DNA of 64,000 bases, taken from positions 372,001-436,000 of the forward strand of contig OX637805.1 of the NCBI GenBank assembly GCA_951802425.1. Reading direction: 5' to 3'. Shown here piece after piece: positions 46,799 to 56,702 of the stretch. A program made the position numbers and the translations under genes. Each line of letters opens with the position of its first letter. Position 1 is the first letter of the stretch. This DNA comes from Clavaria fumosa. Taxonomy: Eukaryota > Basidiomycota > Agaricomycetes > Agaricales > Clavariaceae. The notes under the pieces are model-generated. The model had not been told where the DNA came from and ran no database searches. It saw only the letters and a list, made by a program, of their open reading frames with translations.

Positions 46799-48997
46799 CA
46801 TCAGCAAACCCACTTTTGTTGCTGTAGAATGAAGGAAATCTATAGCTAGGGTATAGCTTGCCATAGCTTGCCATAGCAGCTTAGTATCTATGCAGTGCAG
46901 TGTAGCTCATGGTAGATTACACATACACCTGGAAATCAGTGCATAGAAAGCAGAGATATCTTTGTAGCAACACCTAGATATTATTTGGATCTATGTAGCT
47001 AGGAGTAGGATCTCATTTCCACCCATGCACATGTGTTGGACTTGGAAAAAATTCAACGTCAGTTCATCACATGATCTTATGTTGAATTTTCTCTCAAATT
47101 GTCCCACACTCGTTTTTACTCCTTCACCTTCACCCTCCGCCCCATCGAACCATGAGTACGCGTAAGTCCCTCTCTATCTACCCATTGAGCTGTAACAGTA
47201 ACTGCCACAGTGACAGCTGCAACAGCGCGACTGCAACGGGGATGGCAGCCACAACGGGGGCAACGACAACAGCAGCCATAACGGGGGACGACGACGGTGG
47301 GCGACTCCCTCTCTCTCTCTCTCCCTCTCCCTCTCTCCCTCTCTCTCTCTCTCTCCCTCTCCCTCTCTCCCTCTCTCTCTCTCTCTCCCTCTCCCTCTCT
47401 CCCTCTCTCCTTCTCTCCTTCTCTCCCTCTCTCTCCCCCCTCCCCCTCTCCTCTCTCTCTTCCCCCAAGCAATGACGGCGACGACGACGGCGGCGGTGGC
47501 GGCGGCAGCGGCAGCAGCGGCGGTCCCTCTCCCTCTCCCTCTCCCTCCCCGTCATCTCCCCCCCCTCTCTCCCTCTCCTCTCTCCCTTCCTCCAAGCAAT
47601 GACGGCGACAACGACGACGGCAGCGGCGGCTGTGCCTCTCTTCTGGCAGCTAAGGGGCCCCCAGGTGTGTCCTCTCCCCCTGCTTTTTTCCTTTTTTCTT
47701 ATTGGTCAAGGACAATGGCAACGGCGATGGCGGCTCTCCCTCTCCCTCTCCCTCCCCCTCATCTCCCTCTCCCTCCCTCTCCCTCTCCCTCCCCTCATCT
47801 CCCTCTCCCTCTCCTCTCTCCCTTCCTCCAAGCGATGACAGCAGCAGCACCAGCGGCAGCAATGGCGGCGGCGGCGGCGGCGGCAGCAGCACCAGCCGCA
47901 GCAATGGCGGCGGCGGCGATGGCGGCAGCGACGGTGGCGGCGGCAGCAGCACCAGCGGCGGTGATGGTGGCGGCGGCGGCGGCACAACGATGGCGGCAGC
48001 GACGGCGGCAACAACGAGCAGCGGCGGCGGCAACGAGCAACAACGGCGGCGGCGAGCAACAGGGGCGGTGACGGAGGCACGAGCAATAGCAAAGGCGACG
48101 GCGGCGGCAATGAGCGGTGGCGGCGGCAGCAGCACAAGCGGCAGCAGCACCAGCGGCGGCGACGGCGGCAGCGCAACGATGGCGGCAGCGACAAGCAGTG
48201 GCGGCGCAACAACGGCGGAAGCAACGAGCAGCAGCGGCACAACGATGGCGGCAGCAACGAGCAGCGGCAGCACAACGATGGCGGCAGCGACAGCGGCAAC
48301 AGCGGCGGCGGCGGCGGCAACGAGCAACAATGGCGGCGGCGAGCAACAGGGGCGGTGACGGCGGCACGAGCAATAGCAAAGGCGACGGCGGCGGCGGCGG
48401 CGGCAACGAGCGGTGGCGGTGGCGACGAGCAATGGCGGCGGCGATGAGCAATGGCGGCGGCGACGAGCAACGGCGGCGGCGACGAGCAACAATGGCGGCG
48501 GCAAGCAACAGGGGTGGTGACGGCGGCATGAGCAATAGCAAAGGCGACAGCGGTGGCAGCGGCAACGAGCGGTGGCGGCGGTGACGAGCGGTGGCAGTGG
48601 CGGCAACAAGCGGTGGCAGCGGCGACGAGCGGTGGCGGCAGCAGCGGCAATGGTGGTGGCGGCAGCAGCATTCCCTACAATTAGAGTATCACATGACTTT
48701 GTTGATCATAAAACAAATACAAATATTGATTGCTGCAATTGTGTGGTTGTGCAGTTGAGTGTAGTTGAGCATAGTTTAGATGTAGGACCTGCCACTAGCT
48801 ACATGTTTCTATGTAGGACTCTGTAGCTTTATTCTAGACCTATGTAGTGCTGCAGTGGGTCATGTTCCCCTACAAAGCAATCATGCTGTGCTACACAGTT
48901 CTACACATATAAGGAAGTTGTCTATGGCTTCTATGGCTCTACAGCTGTCTGTGCAGCACTGCCAAATGGCATATAGCCTGATTGCACTTTGCTGATG
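46799..48997 (+). mobile_element. Low-complexity element, left copy, with CATCAGCAAA ends
   Basis: A 2.2-kb unit begins CATCAGCAAA and ends TTTGCTGATG, a 10-bp terminal inverted repeat, with GA on both sides (46,797-46,798; 48,998-48,999). It has unique outer parts (about 46,799-47,280 and 48,671-48,997), a polypyrimidine CT/CCCT block (47,293-47,466 and weaker to 47,832), and a GGC/GCA-rich zone (47,838-48,670) with repeats of GAGCAATAGCAAAGGCGAC. No transposase is evident; long open frames are products of simple repeats. Its reverse complement lies at 49,133-51,517. Confidence 0.7.
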
Positions 48998-49132
48998 GAT
49001 GTCATTGGACTCTGTGGAAATCTTGGGCCACTCAAACAACAAAGGTTGAAATATCTCCACCATTGCGCTCACGGTGCGGCGCTTAACCGTGTGCTGAATC
49101 ATGGCCAGGATCCCCAGTCTGCCATTAATATG
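48998..49132 (-). pseudogene. Middle fragment of the split ORF, between the two inverted elements
   Basis: The 133-bp single-copy spacer reads on the minus strand INGRLGILAMIQHTVKRRTV, then SAMVEIFQPLLFEWPKISTE, without a stop. It is the only unique DNA inside the inverted pair and joins in phase with both flanks once the elements are removed. No known domain. Confidence 0.5.
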
Positions 49133-50988
49133 CATCAGCAAAGTGCAATCAGGCTATATGCCATTTGGCAGTGCTGCACAGACAGCTGTAGAGCCATAGA
49201 AGCCATAGACAACTTCCTTATATGTGTAGAACTGTGTAGCACAGCATGATTGCTTTGTAGGGGAACATGACCCACTGCAGCACTACATAGGTCTAGAATA
49301 AAGCTACAGAGTCCTACATAGAAACATGTAGCTAGTGGCAGGTCCTACATCTAAACTATGCTCAACTACACTCAACTGCACAACCACACAATTGCAGCAA
49401 TCAATATTTGTATTTGTTTTATGATCAACAAAGTCATGTGATACTCTAATTGTAGGGAATGCTGCTGCCGCCACCACCATTGCCGCCGCCGCCGCCACCG
49501 CTCGTCGCCGCTGCCACCGCTTGTTGCCGCCACTGCCACCGCTTGTTGCCGCCGCTGCCACCGCTTGTTGCCGCCGCCGCCACCGCTTGTTGCCGCCGCC
49601 ACCGCTCGTTGCCACCGCCACCACCGCTCGTTGCCGCTGCCGCTGTCGCCTTTGCTATTGCTCATGCCGCTGTCACCGCCCCTGTTGCTCGCCGCCGCCA
49701 TTGTTGCTTGTCGCCGCCGCCGTTGCTCGTCGCCGCCGCCGTTGCTCATCGCCACTGCCATTGCTCGTTGCCGCCACCGTCGCCTTTGCTATTGCTCGTG
49801 CCGCTGTCACCGCCCCTGTTGCTCGCCGCCGCCGCTGCTCATTGCCGCCGCCGCTGCCGCTGCTGCCATCGTTGTGCCGCCGCTGCTCGTTGCTGCTGCT
49901 CGTTGCTTCCGCCGTTGTTGCGCCGCCACTGCTTGTTGCTGCCGCCGTCGCCATCGTTGTGCTGCTGCTGCTCGTTGCTTCCGCCGTTGTTGCGCCGCCA
50001 CTGCTTGTTGCTGCCGCCATCGCCGCCGCTGGTGCTGCTGCCGCTTGTGCTGCTGCCGCCGCCGCCTTTGCTATTGCTCGTGCCTCCGTCACCACCCCTG
50101 TTGCTCGCCGCCGCCATTGTTGCTCGTCGCCGCCGCTGCTGCTCGTTGCTGCCGCCACCGCCGCTGTTGCCGCCGTCGCTGCCGCCATCGTTGTGCCGCC
50201 GCCGCTTGTCGCTGCCGCCGTCGTTGCGCCACCGCCGTCGCCGCCGCCACCATCACCGCCGCTGGTGCTGCTGCCGCCGCCACCGTCGCTGCCGCCATCG
50301 CCGCCGCCACCATTGCTGCGGCTGGTGCCGCTGCCGCCGCCGCCGCTGCTGCTGCTGCTGCTGCCATCGCCGCCGCCATTGCTGCTGCTGCTGTCATCGC
50401 TTGGAGGAAGGGAGAGAGGAGAGGGAGAGGGAGATGAGGGGAGGGAGAGGGAGAGGGAGGGAGAGGGAGATGAGGGGGAGGGAGAGGGAGAGGGAGGGAG
50501 AGGGAGATGAGGGGGAGGGAGAGGGAGAGGGAGGGAGAGGGAGATGAGGGGGAGGGAGAGGGAGAGGGAGAGCCGCCATCGCCGTTGCCATTGTCCTTGA
50601 CCAATAAGAAAAAAGGAAAAAAGCAGGGGGAGAGGACACACCTGGGGGCCCCTTAGCTGCCAGAAGAGAGGCGCAGCCGCCGCTGCCATCGTCGTTGTCG
50701 CCGTCATTGCTTGGAGGAAGGGCGAGAGGAGAGGGAGAGAGGGGGGGGAGATGATGGGGAGGGAGAGAGAGAGAGATGAGGGGGAGGGAGAGGGAGAGGG
50801 AGAGGGACCGCCGCTGCTGCCGCTGCCGCCGCCGTCGTCGTCGCCGTCATTGCTTGGGGGAAGAGAGAGAGGAGAGGGGGAGGGGGGAGAGAGAGGGAGA
50901 GAAGGAGAGAAGGAGAGAGGGAGAGAGGGAGAGGGAGAGAGAGAGAGAGAGGGAGAGAGGGAGAGGGAGAGAGAGAGAGAGAGGGAGA

Positions 50989-51025
<37 letters not shown>

Positions 51026-51517
51026 TCGCCCGCCGTCGTCGTCCCCCGTTATGGCTGCCCGTTGTGGCTGCCGTCGCCGTTGCAGTCGCGCTGTTGCAGC
51101 TGTCACTGTGGCAGTTACCATTACAGCTCAATGGGTAGATAGAGAGGGACTTACGCGTACTCATGGTTCGATGGGGCGGAGGGTGAAGGTGAAGGAGTAA
51201 AAACGAGTGTGGGACAATTTGAGAGAAAATTCAACATAAGATCATGTGATGAACTGACGTTGAATTTTTTCCAAGTCCAACACATGTGCATGGGTGGAAA
51301 TGAGATCCTACTCCTAGCTACATAGATCCAAATAATATCTAGGTGTTGCTACAAAGATATCTCTGCTTTCTATGCACTTATTTCCAGGTGTATGTGTAAT
51401 CTACCATGAGCTACACTGCACTGCATAGATACTAAGCTGCTATGGCAAGCTATGGCAAGCTATACCCTAGCTATAGATTTCCTTCATTCTACAGCAACAA
51501 AAGTGGGTTTGCTGATG
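49133..51517 (-). mobile_element. Low-complexity element, right copy, inverted
   Basis: This is the reverse-complement partner of 46,799-48,997, about 190 bp longer because simple-repeat tracts have changed length. It begins CATCAGCAAA and ends TTTGCTGATG, with TG on both sides (49,131-49,132; 51,518-51,519). Outer parts are nearly identical, such as ATTTTTTCCAAGTCCAACAC at 51,264. GCC/TGC-rich zone at 49,460-50,397; purine-rich GAGGGA blocks at 50,398-50,572, 50,706-50,806 and 50,861-51,025. One 20-bp difference (a GGGCAACGACAACAGCAGCC segment present only at left, about 47,257) shows the copies are not a perfect assembly duplicate. Confidence 0.7.
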
Positions 51518-51739
51518 TGTGATTCGATATCCATAGATCAGAGCTGCTTAAGGTGGTGGGCCTCTGCTCGGTCCAACTTGCCTTTCTCTTCAATGATGCA
51601 AAATATACACCATAACAGCAGCCAAAGAAAAGATTCAAGATCATCGATTGTTGTGTGTTGATAGGGCAAATCATATGCCCAAATTTCAACGAGCCGCATG
51701 GATAAAAACGGCAGGGTGCCCTAAAGAGGTATCAGGAAT

Positions 51740-52256
51740 TGTTGATGCGTTGGGCGAGAATGATGAGCTGACCGATCGATGTGTGGCTCGTTCGCGGTCA
51801 TGGTCTCTCCATTGAATGGCGTGATCTCCGTCAGTGAGTACACCAACACATTCATTCCATCCTGATATAACTTCAATGCTGAAAACGTGTATGAGAACTC
51901 TGAGTGAATTCGGCTTTCTAAGCAATCCTCACCGCGAGAAAGGCGGTAGGGTCAACCTTTCCTTCAGCAGCATTACATTCCCGACACTGACATCGCGATG
52001 CATCCATCCTTGCTCATAGTAGTTCAGATAACCTTCGGGGCCACGTAAGTGATGAGAGCGGAAAGCGTCAGGCATACATAGGTCGACCTATTATGCTGTG
52101 CAATATGCCCTCAAGCAGTTCGTGAGGGGACGAAGCGTCAAGAAGATCTCGCCCCTCGGTTCTGAACAAATGGCGAGACTGAATGCGCTCTTTCGGTTGA
52201 ACATTCCCCAGGTCTTTATGACGGAAGAGGTTCCAAGGTTCCGAGTCAGCAGGCAT
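51740..52256 (-). pseudogene. FunK1-type fungal protein kinase remnant
   Basis: On the minus strand the catalytic-loop motif MHRDVSVGNVMLL appears (about 52,000-51,966), with HRD and the Mg-binding Asn. After an intron-like gap comes CVGVLTDGDHAIQWR (TDGD stands for the DFG-like motif IDFD). Upstream residues (KERIQSRHLFRTEGRDLLDA; HELLEGILHSIIG) fit the FunK1 insert region. The N-lobe and C-lobe are missing or shifted in frame, and stops break the frames. A family common in mushrooms and often found as fragments near transposons. Confidence 0.65.
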
Positions 52257-52259
52257 AAA

Positions 52260-53186
52260 GTTCTTCGTGAGGTGGACTTTTCAAGTCAAACTTACGCTTT
52301 CATCAGATGAACCTTGCGTACCATGGCGTTAACCGTGTCGACTCGGGATCTTGGAAAGGAGCGGTCGAGCAATTTCAAATTTATTCTCGGGCTCTCACAC
52401 AGGTTCGTCGAAAGATTCATCTCGTTCGGGCACATGACCAAATGACCTACAGAATGAAATGTTTTATGCAGTTGTCAAAACAGCTCCGAAGTGACTGGCG
52501 CATGGCCCCAAAAACGTGTTCAATAGGATTCCATTTTACACGATTTTACATGATGTATGTAGTCGGATTCATGGGACAATGCAATTGTCACGGTGCATCA
52601 TAACAAGAAAATCACCTAACGCTGTCCAAGCTCTGATTGATACCCGGGCCAGTGGTTCTTATCCCATTCCGCTCGGGAACGATCACTCGTCCAGCCGCGT
52701 CTTCTTTTCTTATTATTAATAATAAACTGATCAATCGCCAACGACGGCTAGCGTTCCTTCCTCTTCCCACGGTGACTGGTGCTGAAGCCTCTGCAGCCAT
52801 CAAGTCGATATTCCGTCCCTTTCGGATTGGTTGTTCCTATCACTCAATGCCTTCCGGCAGACGTGCTTTATCTTACAGAGTGAAGTGGGTCCCTCCTTCG
52901 CGCCGAGTTTGGCTTGCCCTCCATAGCCTAAATCTTCCCCCATCCAACATGTCCTACCGCTCCTCACATACCCCGCACCAAGGCGATATATGAACTCGAT
53001 GGCATCACTGGCGTTCCCGCTTCATAACATCCCGCACGACTACTTTCCACCGACCACCCGCTCCGGGGTCTCACTGCACTGCAGACAGAACAATGAATGG
53101 CTGTTCGGAAGCCAAAATATGATTACCAGTCGAGGTTCAAAATTCTTTGTCCAAATGTCGTGTCCGCCACTCAGTGCTCCCTTCAT
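52260..53186. other. Intergenic region without identifiable gene
   Basis: Several short open frames (for example 52,637-52,993 plus) show no domain, repeat pattern or codon structure worth a gene call. Part may belong to the N-lobe end of the FunK1 remnant. No RNA gene is visible. Confidence 0.4.
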
Positions 53187-54479
53187 TTAACCCCAGGTCG
53201 CCTCGTAAACAGGCAGCTCATCCCTAGCCTTTGCATCCCAAGTACCAACCTCGACCATCTGAGCGACTCGCTCCAGGTCTCCCCGCTCTACCTCAGGCGA
53301 AGAGTGCAGCAAAAGTGTCTTGATCGGCAACCTAATGCGCACGCGATTCTCGAGGAACCCATGCAACACATCGTGGGAGACAATGTTCTGTCCCAAGCGG
53401 AGAGTGTCCAGCAGAGGCCAGGATTGCGTGGTTAGGGCATCCCATATAGGCGCAGTGGTTGGTGCTAGAGTTGTGAATGGAACCAATGACAGGCATTTGA
53501 TTGATGTGATTGGTGAGAAAACGTGTAAGAGGTCTCTGTCAGAGTTCTTCCCGAGTCTGAGGGTAAGAGTTTGCGGAGTCAGGGTCTGCAGTGACTGGTG
53601 TGGCATCAAGTGATGGTTATGGTCAGAGCCAAAGGATGGCCTTGTCAATGATACATCCAGGTCCTCTAACTTTGGTGCGGTGAGTTGCTCGAGCACCGCT
53701 AGAATATGCGTAATATCGTCGATTTCGATGGAGATGCGACGGAGTTGTGGAAGGATGAGAGGTGGCCACCGTTGCCTATCGATGAGCTTGACGCTCTCGA
53801 TACCCAAGTTTTTCAATCCAAGAGCGGCCTGGAAAATGCTATTGAGCTCAGGTACGCTCCATGAGCTGCCAAGTGGATTCCCCCGGAGCGTTAATGTGGT
53901 GACGGCACTCATGGGTGGCTGGAAGCACTTCTGAAGTGCTACAGATACAAGGCGCGGGGCGCCATGCTGGAGGATGTGCATAATCGGTTGGTCCGGTCGC
54001 TGACTGCCAAAGGGGCTGGGCAGGAGCGACAACTCTTCGAGCAGCGGGGCATGCCGGTTGCACAGGTACTTCTCCAATATGGGCAGAAGCTTATCGTTGA
54101 TTTCCATCCATGATGAAATAAGGCAGAGCTTGCGCCAGTGGTGAATGTGTGCAACGAGTATTTCCATTATGGTTTCCCCCTCACTAGACCAGCGATTGAT
54201 TCCAGGGAATAGGTAGATGTACAGGGGGCTGTCGCGGGAGCGCTCCAGGCTGAGGCGCACATGTGTCAAGGGTGTTATTTTCTTGACGTAGACGCAGGCC
54301 CAGAAGTCAGGATAGTTGAGAGTAATCGAACGCCAGCGGGCGGAGACCTGGGAAATGGCCATAGTACTAGTGCCCTCGTTGGCGGCGGCATGGGTGAATA
54401 TCTCTCGCATCGTTTCAGGGGGTAGAGAATCAGTTGAGATGAGGCTGCGGGATGGATTTATGTGCGTCATGTCCACCAT
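53187..54479 (-). CDS. F-box / LRR-like protein (430 aa, single exon)
   Basis: A likely substrate receptor of SCF ubiquitin ligases, of the type vastly expanded in Agaricomycetes. The N-terminal F-box-like block (residues about 15-65) is DSLPPETMREIFTHAA, then MAISQVSARWRSITLNYPDF, with the family's Pro-Pro-E start and W-R-x-I pattern. Leucine-rich beta-strand repeats follow (APRLVSVALQKCFQPPMSAV; LKNLGIESVKLI; LPQLRRISIEIDD; TLTLRLGKNSDRDLL). The ATG at 54,479 lies right before the box; the frame is uninterrupted and ends at 53,187. The substrate is unknown. It is flanked by repeat-derived DNA on both sides. Confidence 0.9.
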   Translation of the reverse strand: MVDMTHINPSRSLISTDSLPPETMREIFTHAAANEGTSTMAISQVSARWRSITLNYPDFWACVYVKKITPLTHVRLSLERSRDSPLYIYLFPGINRWSSEGETIMEILVAHIHHWRKLCLISSWMEINDKLLPILEKYLCNRHAPLLEELSLLPSPFGSQRPDQPIMHILQHGAPRLVSVALQKCFQPPMSAVTTLTLRGNPLGSSWSVPELNSIFQAALGLKNLGIESVKLIDRQRWPPLILPQLRRISIEIDDITHILAVLEQLTAPKLEDLDVSLTRPSFGSDHNHHLMPHQSLQTLTPQTLTLRLGKNSDRDLLHVFSPITSIKCLSLVPFTTLAPTTAPIWDALTTQSWPLLDTLRLGQNIVSHDVLHGFLENRVRIRLPIKTLLLHSSPEVERGDLERVAQMVEVGTWDAKARDELPVYEATWG

Positions 54480-54673
54480 TGGCTCTATGAGAAACTGGAC
54501 ACGAGTTAGTATCTGAAGAATTTCATATTGTAGAGTAGAACGGGAACTTACTCAAAGCTGAGGCACCGGATACGATACAAGGCGATACGAGGCGTCTTCA
54601 GAGCTCAAATCGTCAAAAATATGAGACACTTTATCCTATTACATCAGCACTTTTACAAGTGTCTTGTTGCCTT

Positions 54674-55406
54674 TTTATTGTGTTTTGCATGTGACCTTGC
54701 CAAACACAAAAACACATATCATTGAAACTGCAAAATTAGATCTGCCATATCTCAATCAATTCTTGATAGATTGGCCTGAAATTCTGAACCTGATGTCTTT
54801 GAGGCATTGGCTTGGAGTTGGTAACATCAAGGAGCCCTAAATTTCCTATTTAAAGATGTCCATTTTGGCCTAAATTAGGTGATTGTCAGCATTAAACAGC
54901 TCTGATGGCTGCAATAATATATAAAATGTACTGTAAAGTTGCATGCACCTCCACAGATATGTGGTCTAGGTGCTTCCAAAATTTCAAAGGTTTCCATGAA
55001 GAACCATAGGGGCAGGAGCCAACCAATTGTTATGTGTTATAGTGACACTATCACAATTGGCTGGCTCCTGACCCTGTAGTTCTTCATGGAAACCTCTGAA
55101 ATTTTGGAAGCACCTAGACCACATATCTGTGGAGGTGCATGCAACATTACAGTACATTTTATATATTATTGCAGCCATCAGAGCTGTGTAATGCTGACAA
55201 TCACCTAATTTAGGCCAAAATGGACATCTTTAAATAGGAAATTTAGGGCTCCTTGATGTCACCAACACCAAGCCAATGCCTCAAAGACATCAGGTTCAAA
55301 TTTCAGGCCAATCCATCAAGAATTGACTGAGATATGGCAGATCTAATTTTGCAGTTTCAATGATTTGTGTTTTTGTGTTTGGCAAGGTCACATGCAAAAC
55401 ACAATA
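54674..55406. repeat. 730-bp near-palindrome (foldback element)
   Basis: The arms (about 54,674-55,031 and 55,050-55,406) are near-complementary. Examples are TTGTGTTTTGCATGTGACCT at left against GGTCACATGCAAAACACAA at right, ATTTCCTATTTAAAGATGTC against its complement, and CAGGAGCCAACCAATTGT against ACAATTGGCTGGCTCCTG at the centre. The loop holds TAGTGACACTA. The left flank ACAAGTGTCTTG and a distal CAAGACACTTGT at 55,558 may be the true ends. CpG-poor, no ORF. Confidence 0.8.
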
Positions 55407-55854
55407 ACCTTTTTCATGACTTTTTCAACCTTTTTAATGACTTGTCTGCCTTGAACAAGTAGGTCCCATTTCTTGTACAAGGCAATCAAGGTGATGGGAC
55501 CACCAAAAGTAGCATATAAGTTCTCAACAAGGCAACAAGTCCTCAACAAGTCAATCCACAAGACACTTGTACAAGTACTTATGTAGGAAGTGCCGACTCT
55601 GTCGGCACAACCCTTGCTTGGCATCGATGGCTAGCTAGCACTAGCGCTTGATCCCAACTCCTTTGTGGCACGGAATCTCGTCCTTCCCACCAGTTGTAGG
55701 ATTGTGGGAGTAGGATGTAATAAGGACTGTTAAGACAATAGGAACTGATTGTGTCTACATTTCAGGGGAGAGACAGGCCATGAAGGTGTTTTAATGCAAC
55801 AAACAGTGATCACTACCATCAACTCAGTTATGCAACAATGAGGGTGAGTGGTGG

Positions 55855-56665
55855 AATGCATCACAGGCTCCAGGTAATGCATCACTTGCTCACCAGGCAA
55901 TGCATCACTTTTTGCCACGCATCACTGGCTCCAGGTAATGCATCACTTGCTTGCCAGGTAATGCATCACTTGCTCACCAGGTAATGCATCACATGCTCAC
56001 CAGGTAATGCATCACTTGCTTGCCAGGTAATGCATCACTTCACAGCCCAACTCATGCATCACATGACAGTTCTGCCTCCCACTCACTATGCATCACCCAA
56101 TTGTCTGTACCTCCCACTTGCTCACCAGCTAATGCATCACTCAACAGTCCCACACATGCATCACTTGACAGTTCTGCTGCCTCCTGCTTGCTCACCAGCT
56201 CATGCATCACTTGATGGTCTGACCATTTTCCACTTGCCCATCTGATCATGCATCACTTGACATCCCAGTTCCACTATAGATCATGCATCACCTGATGGTC
56301 CACCCCTTTCTGCTAGATCATGCATCACCTGATGGTCCACCACTTTTTGCTTGCTCATGCATCACTCAATTGTCCCACCACCTCCCACTCATTCACCAGC
56401 TCATGCATCACCCAATGGTCTGCCACTTTCTGCTCACTCATCTGCTCATGCATTACTCAATGGTGCATCAATTCCTACTCATTTACCAGCTCACATATTA
56501 CCTGACAGTCTATCACTATCTGCTCATGCATCACTTGATGGTGCCACTACCTCCTGCTCATTCACCAGCTCATACATCACCTGACAGTCCACCACTTTCT
56601 GTTTGCTCATGTGTTCATGCATCACTCAACAGTCCCATGATGCATCAGCTCATGCATCACTTGAT
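55855..56665 (+). repeat. Tandem array of ATGCATCAC-containing units
   Basis: About 25 occurrences of ATGCATCAC or one-base variants, spaced roughly 20-45 bp. The early units are 23-24 bp (TAATGCATCACTTGCTYRCCAGG); later ones are longer and mixed with CCACCTCCC- and TGCTCACTCAT-type spacers. Minisatellite-like; open frames across it are repeat artefacts (His/Ser/Pro). Confidence 0.8.
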
Positions 56666-56702
56666 GGTCCTGCAAATTTCCATTTATTAAAGTAATTTAG
56701 CA

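Noticed and set aside
47116..51200. Many long open frames (up to 480 codons) in the inverted low-complexity elements
   Set aside because: They translate CT, GGC and GCC simple repeats on both strands in several frames and show no domain.
55855..56665. Possible CRISPR array
   Set aside because: Unit and spacer lengths are irregular, spacers resemble each other, and the genome is eukaryotic.
56020..56690. His/Ser/Pro-rich open frames
   Set aside because: Products of the ATGCATCAC minisatellite in three frames.
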